Assembly: GCA_964641545.1 (NCBI GenBank)
Contig: CAZXLT010000018.1
Location: 1-11,591 of the forward strand
Source: CAZXLT01 sp964641545
GTDB taxonomy: Bacteria > Patescibacteriota > Saccharimonadia > Saccharimonadales > AWTP1-31
DNA: 11,591 bases
Direction of reading: 5' to 3'
The notes under the pieces were generated by a model, which was not told where the DNA came from, ran no database searches, and worked only from the letters and a program-made list of their open reading frames with translations. This document shows, in pieces, positions 1 through 6,444 of this stretch; position 1 is the first letter of the stretch, and every line of letters begins with the position of its first letter. The translations under genes were made by a program, and so were the position numbers.

Positions 1-452
1 GCGATACCGCTTAATAAATATAAGCCGCCAAATCGAGAGGCGTACACAAAAGGCGTCTTCGCAAGCCAATAGCCCAAGTTTCCTGTGGTCCAGTATGGAC
101 CAATTGACCCGCCAGGTCCTAAAGCGATCAATGAAAAGAAAACTGCACGCAGATACTCAGTCAGCGGCCATAGAAAAAAAATAATTACCAGCGTTTTTGG
201 TTCATGTATCTTGAGGTTGAATCTGCGCCATAGGAACAAAAACAAAACCGGACCAAGGGCTAACGAGCACGAGATTAACAGAGCGGCTGAGTATGTTACA
301 ACCCAGACTCCGGCACCCGGAGCGAGCTGGGCTGTTTTAAGACCGAACATCCACGAAGATAACGTTCCAAAATAAAGGCTAGCAACAAGCCAAATAGATA
401 CATACGGATGGTTTGTTACGTATTTTTTTACCGCGCTAGCAACGTTACCCAC
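1..452 (-). CDS. Apolipoprotein N-acyltransferase (Lnt)-like protein, N-terminal membrane part, runs off the window
   Basis: This is an open minus-strand frame of 150 codons with no stop before the window edge. Its start is a GTG whose first base is the last base of the tgt stop (TAG/GTG overlap at 452). The protein is very hydrophobic with about four membrane segments: SIWLVASLYFG, then a segment around WVVTYSAALLIS, one running through LVIIFFLWPL, and the start of another at GGLYLLSGI. The stretch LWPLTEYLR followed by G...LGYWLA...ASRFGGLYLLS resembles the Lnt region before its nitrilase domain (W.l.EylR...G.......a...G). Lnt adds a third acyl chain to lipoproteins in diderms, and Lnt-like proteins are also annotated in some monoderm lineages. 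The catalytic Glu-Lys-Cys domain would lie outside the window, so the function is inferred from the N-terminal part only. There is no Shine-Dalgarno before the GTG, so translation probably depends on coupling to tgt. Confidence 0.55.
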   Translation of the reverse strand, partial: MGNVASAVKKYVTNHPYVSIWLVASLYFGTLSSWMFGLKTAQLAPGAGVWVVTYSAALLISCSLALGPVLFLFLWRRFNLKIHEPKTLVIIFFLWPLTEYLRAVFFSLIALGPGGSIGPYWTTGNLGYWLAKTPFVYASRFGGLYLLSGI

Positions 453-1663
453 TATGGGTAAACTGTAAGATATTTCTGCTTAAGATCAAAGAAGGTTTCG
501 TCTAAAATCGACTGCCGGATCTTATCTACCAACGTTACTACAAAATACTCGTTATGAATTGATGCCAGAGTAAGACCTAATATCTCCTCGGCTTTTAATA
601 AGTGATGGATGTAGGCACGTGTAAAGTTACCACAGGTGTAACAGCCACAATCTGGGTCTAGCGACGAAAAATCATCTTTGTATGCGGCATTCTTGATATT
701 GAGTTTTCCTGTAGATGCATAAATACTGCCATTACGCGCTTGACGCGTAAAAGCGACACAGTCAAATGTGTCACATCCATATTCGACACCCAAAAATAAA
801 TCACTAATAGCACTACCAGTGCCAAGAAGGTGCTTTGGTTTTTCTTCAGGCAGCTCTTCGTTTACCCAACGAACAACGTCGGGGATTTCCCGCGGCTCAA
901 ACACTCCGCCGATTCCGAAGCCATCTACGCCCAGCCCAGACATAAATTTTGCCGATTCGCGTCGTAAATTTTCTTCACGTGCCCCTTGCACAACCGGCCA
1001 CAACGATTGATATGGCTTTCCTTCTTTTTCAGCTTTTTTCCATTGTTTTTCATGCTCAACAACACAGCGCCTTGCCCAAGCGTGGGTTCGTTCCATGGCA
1101 ATTCGCAGGTAATTCTTGTCTGCCAAGGGCGAGGTCAGCTCGTCAAAGCCCATATGAATGTCGGCGCCAATTTGCCACTGCAACTGCATGCTGCTTTCCG
1201 GCGTCATGCGTAGCGGGGAACCGTCTAGATGCGAGCGAAAACTTACACCGTTATCATCAACTTTTGCGAGCTGTTCGTGCGAATGCTTTGCTTTTTCGCT
1301 GTCACCCTTTTCGCTATGTGATGTCGCCTCAATACCCTTTTTGTATGCCATCCCCAAGCTAAAAACTTGGAAGCCTCCACTGTCAGTAAATGTCGGGCCA
1401 CTCCAATTCATAAACTTTGCAAGCCCACCAGCCTTCTCGACCGTTTCCGCTCCGGGGCGAAGCATGAGATGGTAGGTATTTGCCAAAATAGCCTGCCCAT
1501 TAATTTCGCGTATCATCTCGGGAGTCAGCGCTTTGACTGTCGCTTGTGTGCCGCCAACAATAAAAGCGGGAGTCTGAATATCTCCGTGCGGCGTATGTAT
1601 CACCCCTGCACGAGCCATAGTTCCATCAAGTTTATTAGTGATTTTAAAAGAGAAGTCTTTCAA
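452..1663 (-). CDS. tgt: Queuine/preQ1 tRNA-ribosyltransferase (tRNA-guanine transglycosylase)
   Basis: The enzyme swaps guanine 34 of GUN-anticodon tRNAs for a queuosine precursor (preQ1 in bacteria). I choose the TTG at 1663, which gives 403 residues. It overlaps the Nudix stop as TTGA, has a GGGG upstream, and leads straight into the family N-terminus (ARAGVIHTPHG..TPAF). A longer frame from an ATG at 1750 would lie inside the Nudix gene and add no family residues. Visible landmarks are general acid/base Asp94 (TDSGGFQVFSLG), nucleophile Asp301 (DTFDCV), the ARNG motif near 309, and zinc ligands Cys339, Cys341, Cys344 and His370, spaced as in E. coli. About 25 hydrophilic residues (roughly 108-133) are extra compared with E. 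coli Tgt. It is the second gene of the Nudix-tgt-Lnt operon. Its partner enzyme QueA is encoded 1.9 kb away, not in this operon. Confidence 0.96.
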   Translation of the reverse strand: MKDFSFKITNKLDGTMARAGVIHTPHGDIQTPAFIVGGTQATVKALTPEMIREINGQAILANTYHLMLRPGAETVEKAGGLAKFMNWSGPTFTDSGGFQVFSLGMAYKKGIEATSHSEKGDSEKAKHSHEQLAKVDDNGVSFRSHLDGSPLRMTPESSMQLQWQIGADIHMGFDELTSPLADKNYLRIAMERTHAWARRCVVEHEKQWKKAEKEGKPYQSLWPVVQGAREENLRRESAKFMSGLGVDGFGIGGVFEPREIPDVVRWVNEELPEEKPKHLLGTGSAISDLFLGVEYGCDTFDCVAFTRQARNGSIYASTGKLNIKNAAYKDDFSSLDPDCGCYTCGNFTRAYIHHLLKAEEILGLTLASIHNEYFVVTLVDKIRQSILDETFFDLKQKYLTVYP

Positions 1664-2106
1664 TCCAAGTACCCCATCTTTTGCAAAGAAATCACAGTTG
1701 GGGGAGACATTTTGATATTTTTCAATTCTTTCAGACCAAACCACTTGCACTCTACAAAATCATCTTCAATTGTAAGTTCAATATCTTCCGCATTGCTGGG
1801 TAGTTTAACCTTGAAATTGATAAAATTCATTTCAACCAATACTCTTTCGCCTGTGTCACGTAAGTTTTTTTCGCTCGAACCACTTAGCTCACCAATATCC
1901 ACCCTTTCAACACTTGCCCGTTGAATATCTATTCCCGTCTCTTCTAGAATTTCTCGTTTTACCGCCTGTTCATTGGTTTCATTTGGCTCTACACCGCCGC
2001 CGGGAACAACCCACATACCTTTGTAGACGCCGCCGTGACCAAGCAGTAGCTTGGAATCCTTGCTGAAAATAAACGCTCCAACTATGTCTCGTTTTATAGT
2101 TCTCAT
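1660..2106 (-). CDS. Nudix hydrolase (MutT-like)
   Basis: This is a 148-residue protein with a perfect Nudix box from Gly37 to Ile59 (GX5EX7REUXEEXGU: Gly37, Glu43, Arg51-Glu52, Glu55-Glu56, Gly58). The box binds the metal that hydrolyses a nucleoside diphosphate linked to another group. The N-terminus (GAFIFSKDSKLLLG, then GMWVVPGGG) is the usual first beta-sheet. Family size is typical and no second domain is visible. The substrate cannot be read from sequence; candidates include oxidised nucleotides and GDP-sugars. The stop TGA overlaps the TTG start of tgt, so the two are probably translationally coupled. No Shine-Dalgarno is seen; a TATTCT hexamer ends 6 nt before the ATG, suggesting a nearly leaderless mRNA. 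Confidence 0.9.
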   Translation of the reverse strand: MRTIKRDIVGAFIFSKDSKLLLGHGGVYKGMWVVPGGGVEPNETNEQAVKREILEETGIDIQRASVERVDIGELSGSSEKNLRDTGERVLVEMNFINFKVKLPSNAEDIELTIEDDFVECKWFGLKELKNIKMSPPTVISLQKMGYLD

Positions 2107-2112
2107 GCGTTA

Positions 2113-2118
2113 AGAATA
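2113..2118 (-). promoter_or_regulatory. Candidate -10 box of the Nudix-tgt-Lnt operon
   Basis: On the minus strand TATTCT lies 6 nt before the Nudix ATG. No convincing -35 is present. If used, the transcript would begin at or next to the start codon. Confidence 0.35.
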
Positions 2119-2170
2119 CAGCACAACAGATTGAATGTGATATTTAGTATGTAAAATACGCAACAAAACA

Positions 2171-2198
2171 TTGCACGTATTAGAACGTTCGTTACAAT
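2171..2198 (+). promoter_or_regulatory. Promoter of the TetR-family gene
   Basis: A -35 TTGCAC (2171-2176) and -10 TACAAT (2193-2198) are separated by 16 nt. The -10 lies within the inverted repeat described next. The predicted start is near 2205, about 18 nt before the ATG, and there is no Shine-Dalgarno. Confidence 0.55.
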
Positions 2199-2217
2199 AA
2201 TAGTGTAACGCTTGTTC
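2183..2217 (+). promoter_or_regulatory. Inverted-repeat operator, probable TetR autoregulatory site
   Basis: Two 13-nt arms (2183-2195, GAACGTTCGTTAC, and 2205-2217) are inverted complements at 10 of 13 positions around a 9-nt AT-rich centre. The conserved parts are GAAC...CGTTAC and GTAACG...GTTC. It covers the -10 and the expected transcription start of the adjacent regulator gene, the usual place for a self-repressing TetR operator. That the adjacent protein binds it is inferred from position. Confidence 0.6.
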
Positions 2218-2222
2218 CAATT

Positions 2223-2822
2223 ATGTCACTAGCAACAAAACACACCATCCTAACCAGAGCCAAGAAGATTTTTGCCGAACACGGTTATGAGGGGCTTTCC
2301 ATGCGCGCCTTAGCAGATGAGAGCGGTGTTGGGCTCTCTAGTATTTATCATTTCTTTGACGACAAGGACGTGCTACTTAAAACTATCTTTGATAGCACTA
2401 ACACACAGCTTGGTATTGAACGTGCGAAGCTGCCACGGCACAAAACAGCCAACGCACGACTGAAAGCAATTATCAAATTCCAGTTTAACCACATTGAAGA
2501 GGTAGTCTTTGTTCTTAAATATTTCTTGCACTACCGAACCAGTTTTGAGCACCTACACCGCGGCTTTGTTCCTTCAAAAGCATATCTGCATATAGAAGAA
2601 ATCTTGTTGTTGGGCAATCACACGAGCGAATTTGCTATTGCCGCGGAAGATATAGCCGCGGAAGCAAAAGTTGTAACCCACGCTATTAACGGCTTCTTGC
2701 TTGAATATTATCCTGACACTCCAAAGGGACGCGAGCTAAGCGAAGTTTGCCAATCCCTGCACGAGTTTGTGTTCCGTTCCTTAATCGCAACGAAGGAGGC
2801 GCCAATGATTAGAGCCAAATAA
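2223..2822 (+). CDS. TetR/AcrR-family transcriptional regulator
   Basis: This 199-residue protein has the N-terminal three-helix DNA-binding domain of the family. Helix 1 (about 8-20) contains ILTRAKKIFAEHGYEG; the helix-turn-helix is about 26-45 (LSMRALADESGVGLSSIYHF), ending in the family signature YHFFDDKDVLL. The rest is a helical ligand-binding and dimerisation domain with no recognisable ligand signature. Length is typical. The gene is divergent from the Nudix-tgt operon and upstream of the fasciclin gene, with a hairpin in between. The inverted repeat over its own promoter suggests autorepression. The ligand and other targets are unknown. Confidence 0.88.
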   Translation: MSLATKHTILTRAKKIFAEHGYEGLSMRALADESGVGLSSIYHFFDDKDVLLKTIFDSTNTQLGIERAKLPRHKTANARLKAIIKFQFNHIEEVVFVLKYFLHYRTSFEHLHRGFVPSKAYLHIEEILLLGNHTSEFAIAAEDIAAEAKVVTHAINGFLLEYYPDTPKGRELSEVCQSLHEFVFRSLIATKEAPMIRAK

Positions 2823-2831
2823 AAAGAACCC

Positions 2832-2855
2832 GCTTGTTTAATAACGAGCTCCTTT
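2832..2855 (+). terminator. Weak intrinsic terminator after the TetR gene
   Basis: A 7-bp stem GCTTGTT/AACGAGC (one G-U pair) with a TAAT loop is followed by TCCTTTT. It starts 10 nt after the TetR stop. The stem is short, so read-through into the fasciclin gene is plausible. Confidence 0.5.
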
Positions 2856-2888
2856 TACGCAACTTAATTTTACAAAATGAGGGAATTT

Positions 2889-3464
2889 ATGCAATCTAAA
2901 TCTAACATGGCAATCGTAGTTGTAATCATTGTTGCGCTGCTTGGTGGTGGCGCATACTTGATGATGAAGGACGATAACAAAGATAGTAAAAAAAGCAGTC
3001 AAACATCACAAACCACACAGAAAGAGGATTCTATAGAGGCTAAAAACATTGTAGAGTTCGCAGCTAGCGACTCACAATTCTCTACACTAGTAGCTGCAGT
3101 TAAGGCAGCAGGCCTCGTTGAAACACTAAGCGGGGAAGGCCCATTCACCGTGTTTGCGCCAACCAACACAGCATTCGACAAGCTACCAGCAGGTACAGTA
3201 GATACCCTGCTTAAGCCAGAGAACGTCGACCAGCTCAAAGGCATCTTGACCTACCACGTGGTAGCGAGCAAAGCCATGAGCAGCGACCTTAGTGACGGCC
3301 AGGAGCTTACTACTGTACAAGGCGAGAAGCTAAAAGTTAGCATCGCTAACGGCGAGGTTACACTTACCGACGCCAAGGGTGGTGTAAGCAAAGTAGCAAA
3401 AGCCGACATTGCTGCAAAGAACGGTGTGATTCATGTGATCGATACCGTCGTAATGCCTAACTAA
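2889..3464 (+). CDS. Membrane-anchored fasciclin (FAS1) domain protein
   Basis: This is a 191-residue protein. The ATG at 2889 is preferred over one at 2877 because GAGGG (2879-2883) is 5 nt before it. Residues about 7-26 form one hydrophobic anchor (MAIVVVIIVALLGGGAYLM) without a lipobox. A charged Ser/Thr/Gln linker follows (about 27-50), then one FAS1 domain (about 52-190). FAS1 landmarks are H1 FTVFAPTNTAFDKLP (86-100), the YH pair in LTYHVV (120-125) and H2 NGVIHVIDTVVMP (178-190). FAS1 domains act in surface adhesion in many bacteria and eukaryotes. The anchor and linker place this one on the outer face of the membrane, so a role in cell-surface contact is a fair inference. It ends at a shared terminator, convergent with queA. 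Confidence 0.92.
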   Translation: MQSKSNMAIVVVIIVALLGGGAYLMMKDDNKDSKKSSQTSQTTQKEDSIEAKNIVEFAASDSQFSTLVAAVKAAGLVETLSGEGPFTVFAPTNTAFDKLPAGTVDTLLKPENVDQLKGILTYHVVASKAMSSDLSDGQELTTVQGEKLKVSIANGEVTLTDAKGGVSKVAKADIAAKNGVIHVIDTVVMPN

Positions 3465-3494
3465 CAATGGGCAATAGGTGGAGTTTTGGAAGGG

Positions 3495-3526
3495 AGAGCG
3501 ACTCGTAATGGGTCGCTCTTTATTTT
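3495..3526 (+). terminator. Terminator between the convergent fasciclin and queA genes
   Basis: The perfect 8-bp stem AGAGCGAC (3495-3502) / GTCGCTCT (3512-3519) extends to 10 bp with a T-G and a C-G pair, followed by TTATTTT. It serves the plus strand well. On the minus strand it directly follows the queA stop, but its U-run is poorer (CCCTTCC). Confidence 0.8.
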
Positions 3527-4542
3527 ATGAACATACTGTCGCCGTAACTTAAGAAGGCGTAGTCGTGCTTTAATGCGTACTCATATGCATGCCTGAGGTT
3601 TTCCCAACCGGCAAAGGCTGCTGCCATCATAAGAACTGTGGAATGTGGCGCATGGAAATTAGTAACCATAGCGTCAACCACTTTAAATTTATATCCTGGG
3701 TATATAAATATGTCGGCTTCGCCTGTGGCTGTCTGTCCTTCTAGTATTTCTTTGGCAGCATACTCTAAAGTTCGGGTTACGGTTGTGCCCACCGCAATTA
3801 CCGCACCTCCATGTTTTTTTGCGTCCTTTATCGCTTGTGTTGTTTCAGCCGGGATTTCAAAATACTCTTGGTGCATTTTGTGCTTCGTTACATCATCTAC
3901 GCGAATCGGCATAAACGTACCAATACCGACATGAAGCGTGAGCTCAACAACTTTAACGCCTTTGTCTCGAATTCTTTGAAGCAACTCCTCGGTGAGGTTT
4001 ATGCTTGCAGTCGGAGCCGCAACAGACCCCTTTTCTTTTGCAAAGATGGTCTGATATCGTTCACGATCGCCGGGCTCTTCTTCTCGGTGCATGTAAGGAG
4101 GTAATGGAACACGACCATCTTTTTCTGCCAAGTCCCATAGATCGGTCTTGCTGATTATTTTGGCAGTTCCGTTTTCATACACTTCGTTCACTTCAATTTC
4201 GGCTTCACCCACGTAGAGCTTTTGTGCTGGGCGTAAACGCCGCCGATACATTACAAGCGAACTGTGGTGGTCGTTGCTTTTACCGTGTTTTTCAAGCAGC
4301 AATAACTCGCGTTCATCACCGGCTTCTGTCTTTGCAATGAGCCGAGCTGGGATAACGCGCGTATTATTAATAACTAAAACATCGCCTTTCTTTAGAAACT
4401 CGTCTAGGTTTTTATACAGGCTATCTTGAATTTTGCCTGTTTTTTTATCGAGCACCAACAAACGCGAAGCACCACGCTCTTTCGGTGGGTGCAATGCAAT
4501 TGCCGACTCCGGCAAGTCATATTCGTAGTCTTTCAGCTTCAT
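3520..4542 (-). CDS. queA: S-adenosylmethionine:tRNA ribosyltransferase-isomerase
   Basis: QueA moves and isomerises the ribosyl group of SAM onto preQ1 at tRNA position 34, making epoxyqueuosine; it acts after Tgt. The 340-residue protein has the family length. Its motifs are N-terminal LPESAIALHPP and R27 LLVLD, VLVINNTRVIPARL (55-68), DRERYQTIFA (159-168), GSVAAPTA (172-179), LHVGIGTFMPI (203-213), HKMHQEYFEI (221-230) and the C-terminal SYGDSMFI (332-339). Two normally strict motifs are altered: the expected AGLHFT reads ASINLT (179-184), and NFHLPKST reads NFHAPHST (295-302). The gene has its own probable extended -10 promoter with almost no leader and no Shine-Dalgarno. Assignment is firm; the altered motifs deserve a check. 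Confidence 0.95.
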   Translation of the reverse strand: MKLKDYEYDLPESAIALHPPKERGASRLLVLDKKTGKIQDSLYKNLDEFLKKGDVLVINNTRVIPARLIAKTEAGDERELLLLEKHGKSNDHHSSLVMYRRRLRPAQKLYVGEAEIEVNEVYENGTAKIISKTDLWDLAEKDGRVPLPPYMHREEEPGDRERYQTIFAKEKGSVAAPTASINLTEELLQRIRDKGVKVVELTLHVGIGTFMPIRVDDVTKHKMHQEYFEIPAETTQAIKDAKKHGGAVIAVGTTVTRTLEYAAKEILEGQTATGEADIFIYPGYKFKVVDAMVTNFHAPHSTVLMMAAAFAGWENLRHAYEYALKHDYAFLSYGDSMFIK

Positions 4543-4550
4543 GAGAAATC

Positions 4551-4559
4551 AGTATATCA
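4551..4559 (-). promoter_or_regulatory. Extended -10 promoter of queA
   Basis: TGATATACT matches the extended -10 form TGnTATAAT with one change. It ends 8 nt before the ATG, so the mRNA should be leaderless or nearly so. No clear -35 is seen. Confidence 0.5.
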
Positions 4560-4603
4560 CCCCTGTACAGATTACGGGAAAAGCGACTCTGAAAAAATGT
4601 ATT

Positions 4604-5164
4604 TTATTTTCGAGCGCGATCAACTACCCATACTAATGAAGCAAGCGCAAACATAAATAATATATAGAACGCCATCATTCCATATAGCTCCACGTTGTAC
4701 ATCTCGTTAGGATAAGAAAACCTGTACTTCATGCCTGTCGCAAAATACGCGACTGCGGAAGCAGCTGCAACACCAAAAACAGCACTTCGGTTGACGAGCG
4801 CGCCTGCGCTTACGATAGGAAGCGCATACAACGCAACCTCTCTGCTCGCTATTCCACGATCAAAGTACATACTTAGAGAGATAAATAGTATATCTGCGGC
4901 TATCAATGCATAGATTCGGCGACGATAAAAGCTCGATTCGGACTGCTCTTTATGGCCCATAAACCACACAGTAAGCGTAACCAACATAGTCGTAGCCACA
5001 AACCCCGCTCGGCGCACCGTAACATCTGGTGTGAGCACGTGTGCAGAATCAAAAACGGCTACCAACGCAGCGTAGGCCAAAAACACGATAAAGTGCACTC
5101 GGCATAGTCGAAGCAACCCTGCCCGAAGCCACGTTCGGTGTTTTTGAGAATTATTAACCATCAT
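4604..5164 (-). CDS. Orphan multi-pass membrane protein, sensor-like
   Basis: I do not recognise a named family. I take the ATG at 5164 (186 residues; the next codon at 5161 is also ATG). A TTG at 5191 would only add nine residues. The protein has five or six membrane segments (about 24-42, 54-70, 84-101, 104-123 or so, 163-180) with basic loops such as GHKEQSESSFYRRR. It ends with VDRARK just after the last membrane segment. The arrangement resembles the membrane input domain of some histidine kinases, but no kinase, GGDEF or other output domain follows, and no broken remainder is visible before queA. A -35 TTGACT and possible -10 boxes (TATAAC or TTCAAT) lie upstream. Function unknown. Confidence 0.7.
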   Translation of the reverse strand: MMVNNSQKHRTWLRAGLLRLCRVHFIVFLAYAALVAVFDSAHVLTPDVTVRRAGFVATTMLVTLTVWFMGHKEQSESSFYRRRIYALIAADILFISLSMYFDRGIASREVALYALPIVSAGALVNRSAVFGVAAASAVAYFATGMKYRFSYPNEMYNVELYGMMAFYILFMFALASLVWVVDRARK

Positions 5165-5236
5165 CAAAATTGAACCATAAGCGTTATACAACAGTCAATC
5201 TAGCTAACAAATCTACTAGCCTAACAGATACAAATA

Positions 5237-5245
5237 TGCTATATT
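5237..5245 (+). promoter_or_regulatory. Extended -10 promoter of the CAT-anticodon tRNA
   Basis: TGCTATATT is an extended -10 (TGnTATAAT with one change), about 20 nt before the tRNA 5' end. The -35 is poor. Confidence 0.5.
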
Positions 5246-5265
5246 GACCCCTGTCTCGTAACCAT

Positions 5266-5342
5266 GCCGGTGTAGCTCAGTTGGTTAGAGCACAGGACTC
5301 ATAAGCCTGGGGTCAGTGGTTCAAATCCACTCACCGGCACCA
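5266..5342 (+). tRNA. tRNA-Met (CAT), elongator type; tRNA-Ile2 not excluded
   Basis: This 77-nt cloverleaf has an encoded CCA. The acceptor GCCGGTG/CACCGGC is a perfect 7 bp with discriminator A. The D arm is GAGC-GCTC? as GCTC/GAGC with loop AGTTGGTTA, the T arm is AGTGG/CCACT with loop TTCAAAT, and the anticodon CAT is at 5300-5302 in loop CTCATAA. G1-C72 and the lack of three G-C pairs below the loop exclude an initiator. The D arm and GGGGTC variable region are close to E. coli elongator tRNA-Met. A CAT anticodon could also be tRNA-Ile2, decoded after lysidine modification by TilS; sequence alone does not settle this. The top anticodon-stem pair (31-39) is an A-G mismatch. Confidence 0.93.
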
Positions 5343-5358
5343 AATTATCGACTTGAAC

Positions 5359-5811
5359 ATGAGTAAAATAACACTCAAAGATTTTCTGCTGGAATCGCGC
5401 GCAAAAACATATGCATCCGGAGCGGGCAAGGTAACACCCCTGTTGCCTGGATCAGTTCAGTACGAACACGCAGCGAGTGATTACTCATATATCGACACCT
5501 ACTATATTGGCAATGGCATCTTTTCTGGACTTGAAACAGTGTTTCACAAACAGAAGCCAGTGTGGTCTATGTCATATTATGGCGATTTCTCGGCTATGAC
5601 CGAAGAGCAGACAGATACTCTGCTCCGCAAGGCCCTGATCGAACTCAAGGATAAAACGAGGTTGTATAAAAAAATAGAAAAAGACTTTGGAGATTTTATT
5701 TACGCCTGCCATGGCTCCGGCACTTTCGAAAAGCTGGAAGGTTCCGAAGAAATTACAGTTGGCGGCAAACCGGTCTATTGGTTTTATTACGCCGGTGGGT
5801 TTATTGGTTAA
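5359..5811 (+). CDS. DUF5680-type protein of unknown function
   Basis: This 150-residue protein starts at the ATG at 5359; a TTG two codons earlier is less likely. It resembles the DUF5680 family as I remember it: an N-terminal F(L)xEAxxxTYAxGxG-like stretch (FLLESRAKTYASGAGKV), a central aromatic segment (DYSYIDTYYIGNGIFSGLETVFHKQKPVWSMSYYG, about 41-75), and a C-terminal FYYAGGFIG. It has no signal peptide, membrane segment or catalytic motif that I can name, so it is probably cytoplasmic. It begins 16 nt after the tRNA CCA end with no promoter or Shine-Dalgarno between, so it is probably made from the same primary transcript after tRNA processing. Function unknown. Confidence 0.75.
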   Translation: MSKITLKDFLLESRAKTYASGAGKVTPLLPGSVQYEHAASDYSYIDTYYIGNGIFSGLETVFHKQKPVWSMSYYGDFSAMTEEQTDTLLRKALIELKDKTRLYKKIEKDFGDFIYACHGSGTFEKLEGSEEITVGGKPVYWFYYAGGFIG

Positions 5812-5830
5812 ACCTAAAGTGGAGAAGGCT

Positions 5831-5839
5831 TGTTATACT
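5831..5839 (+). promoter_or_regulatory. Extended -10 promoter of the PQ-loop-like gene
   Basis: TGTTATACT fits TGnTATAAT with one change and ends 7 nt before the ATG at 5847, predicting a leaderless transcript. It lies just after the stop of the DUF5680-type gene. Confidence 0.5.
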
Positions 5840-5846
5840 GGGCTCA

Positions 5847-6440
5847 ATGATCAGCCCTGAAGTTAAACAAGCTATTAGTTTTGCTGCAGTTTGCCTGACG
5901 TTTATTTCGTATATTCCATACTATCGCGACATCCTGCGCGGCAAAACGCACCCGCACATTTACAGCTGGATCCTCTGGGCACTTTTAACAATCCTACTTG
6001 TCGGTTTACAGATTACAAACGGGGCTGGTTTAGCCGCATTAGTGCCGGCTGCAGCCGGTTTGCTGTGTAGCGGCGTAGTTATTTTGAGCATCAAACGCGG
6101 AACTCGAGACATTACCCAAGCCGATAAAACTGCTGCTGTACTTGCACTTTTTGCAATGGGATTTTGGTTAATAATTGACCAGCCAACAGTTTCGGTACTC
6201 CTAGTTATCGCTGCTGATGTGCTAGCCTTTATTCCTACCCTCCGTAAATCTTGGTTTAAACCGTATTCGGAAACCCTTTCGCTCTACATCACTAACGCTG
6301 TTCGTTTTTCTTTGTCTCTGCTTGCCGTCAAAGAATATACTTTTGTTGCTTCAATTTGGTTTATCGTTTGGGCGGTAATAAATGCCTTGTATTCAGTGAT
6401 GCTCGTGCTGCGTCGCAAACAAATTTCAGCCAAAAACTAA
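5847..6440 (+). CDS. PQ-loop/SWEET-like multi-pass membrane protein
   Basis: I choose the ATG at 5847 (197 residues). A frame from 5778 would add a basic stretch inside the preceding gene. About six to seven membrane segments are visible. Two copies of a similar unit can be seen: SYIPYYRDILRGKTHPHIYSW (about 21-41) and AFIPTLRKSW (about 127-136), each with Pro at a membrane boundary followed by basic residues, as in PQ-loop repeats, although the Gln is missing. The first unit matches a widespread uncharacterised family with (P)YxRDILRGKTxPHxxSWxxW. PQ-loop proteins include sugar and amino-acid transporters and receptors, but no substrate can be inferred. The gene ends just before a strong bidirectional terminator. 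Confidence 0.75.
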   Translation: MISPEVKQAISFAAVCLTFISYIPYYRDILRGKTHPHIYSWILWALLTILLVGLQITNGAGLAALVPAAAGLLCSGVVILSIKRGTRDITQADKTAAVLALFAMGFWLIIDQPTVSVLLVIAADVLAFIPTLRKSWFKPYSETLSLYITNAVRFSLSLLAVKEYTFVASIWFIVWAVINALYSVMLVLRRKQISAKN

Positions 6441-6444
6441 ATAT

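Noticed and set aside
1664..1750. A 29-residue longer Tgt start at the ATG at 1750
   Set aside because: The added residues lie within the Nudix gene and do not resemble Tgt; the TTG at 1663 has a suitable upstream GGGG and a stop/start overlap.
949..1924. Several open plus-strand frames opposite tgt and the Nudix gene
   Set aside because: They lie antisense to genes with intact catalytic motifs and show no motifs of their own.
2877..2888. ATG at 2877 as the fasciclin start
   Set aside because: The GAGGG Shine-Dalgarno overlaps and follows it and is correctly spaced for the ATG at 2889.
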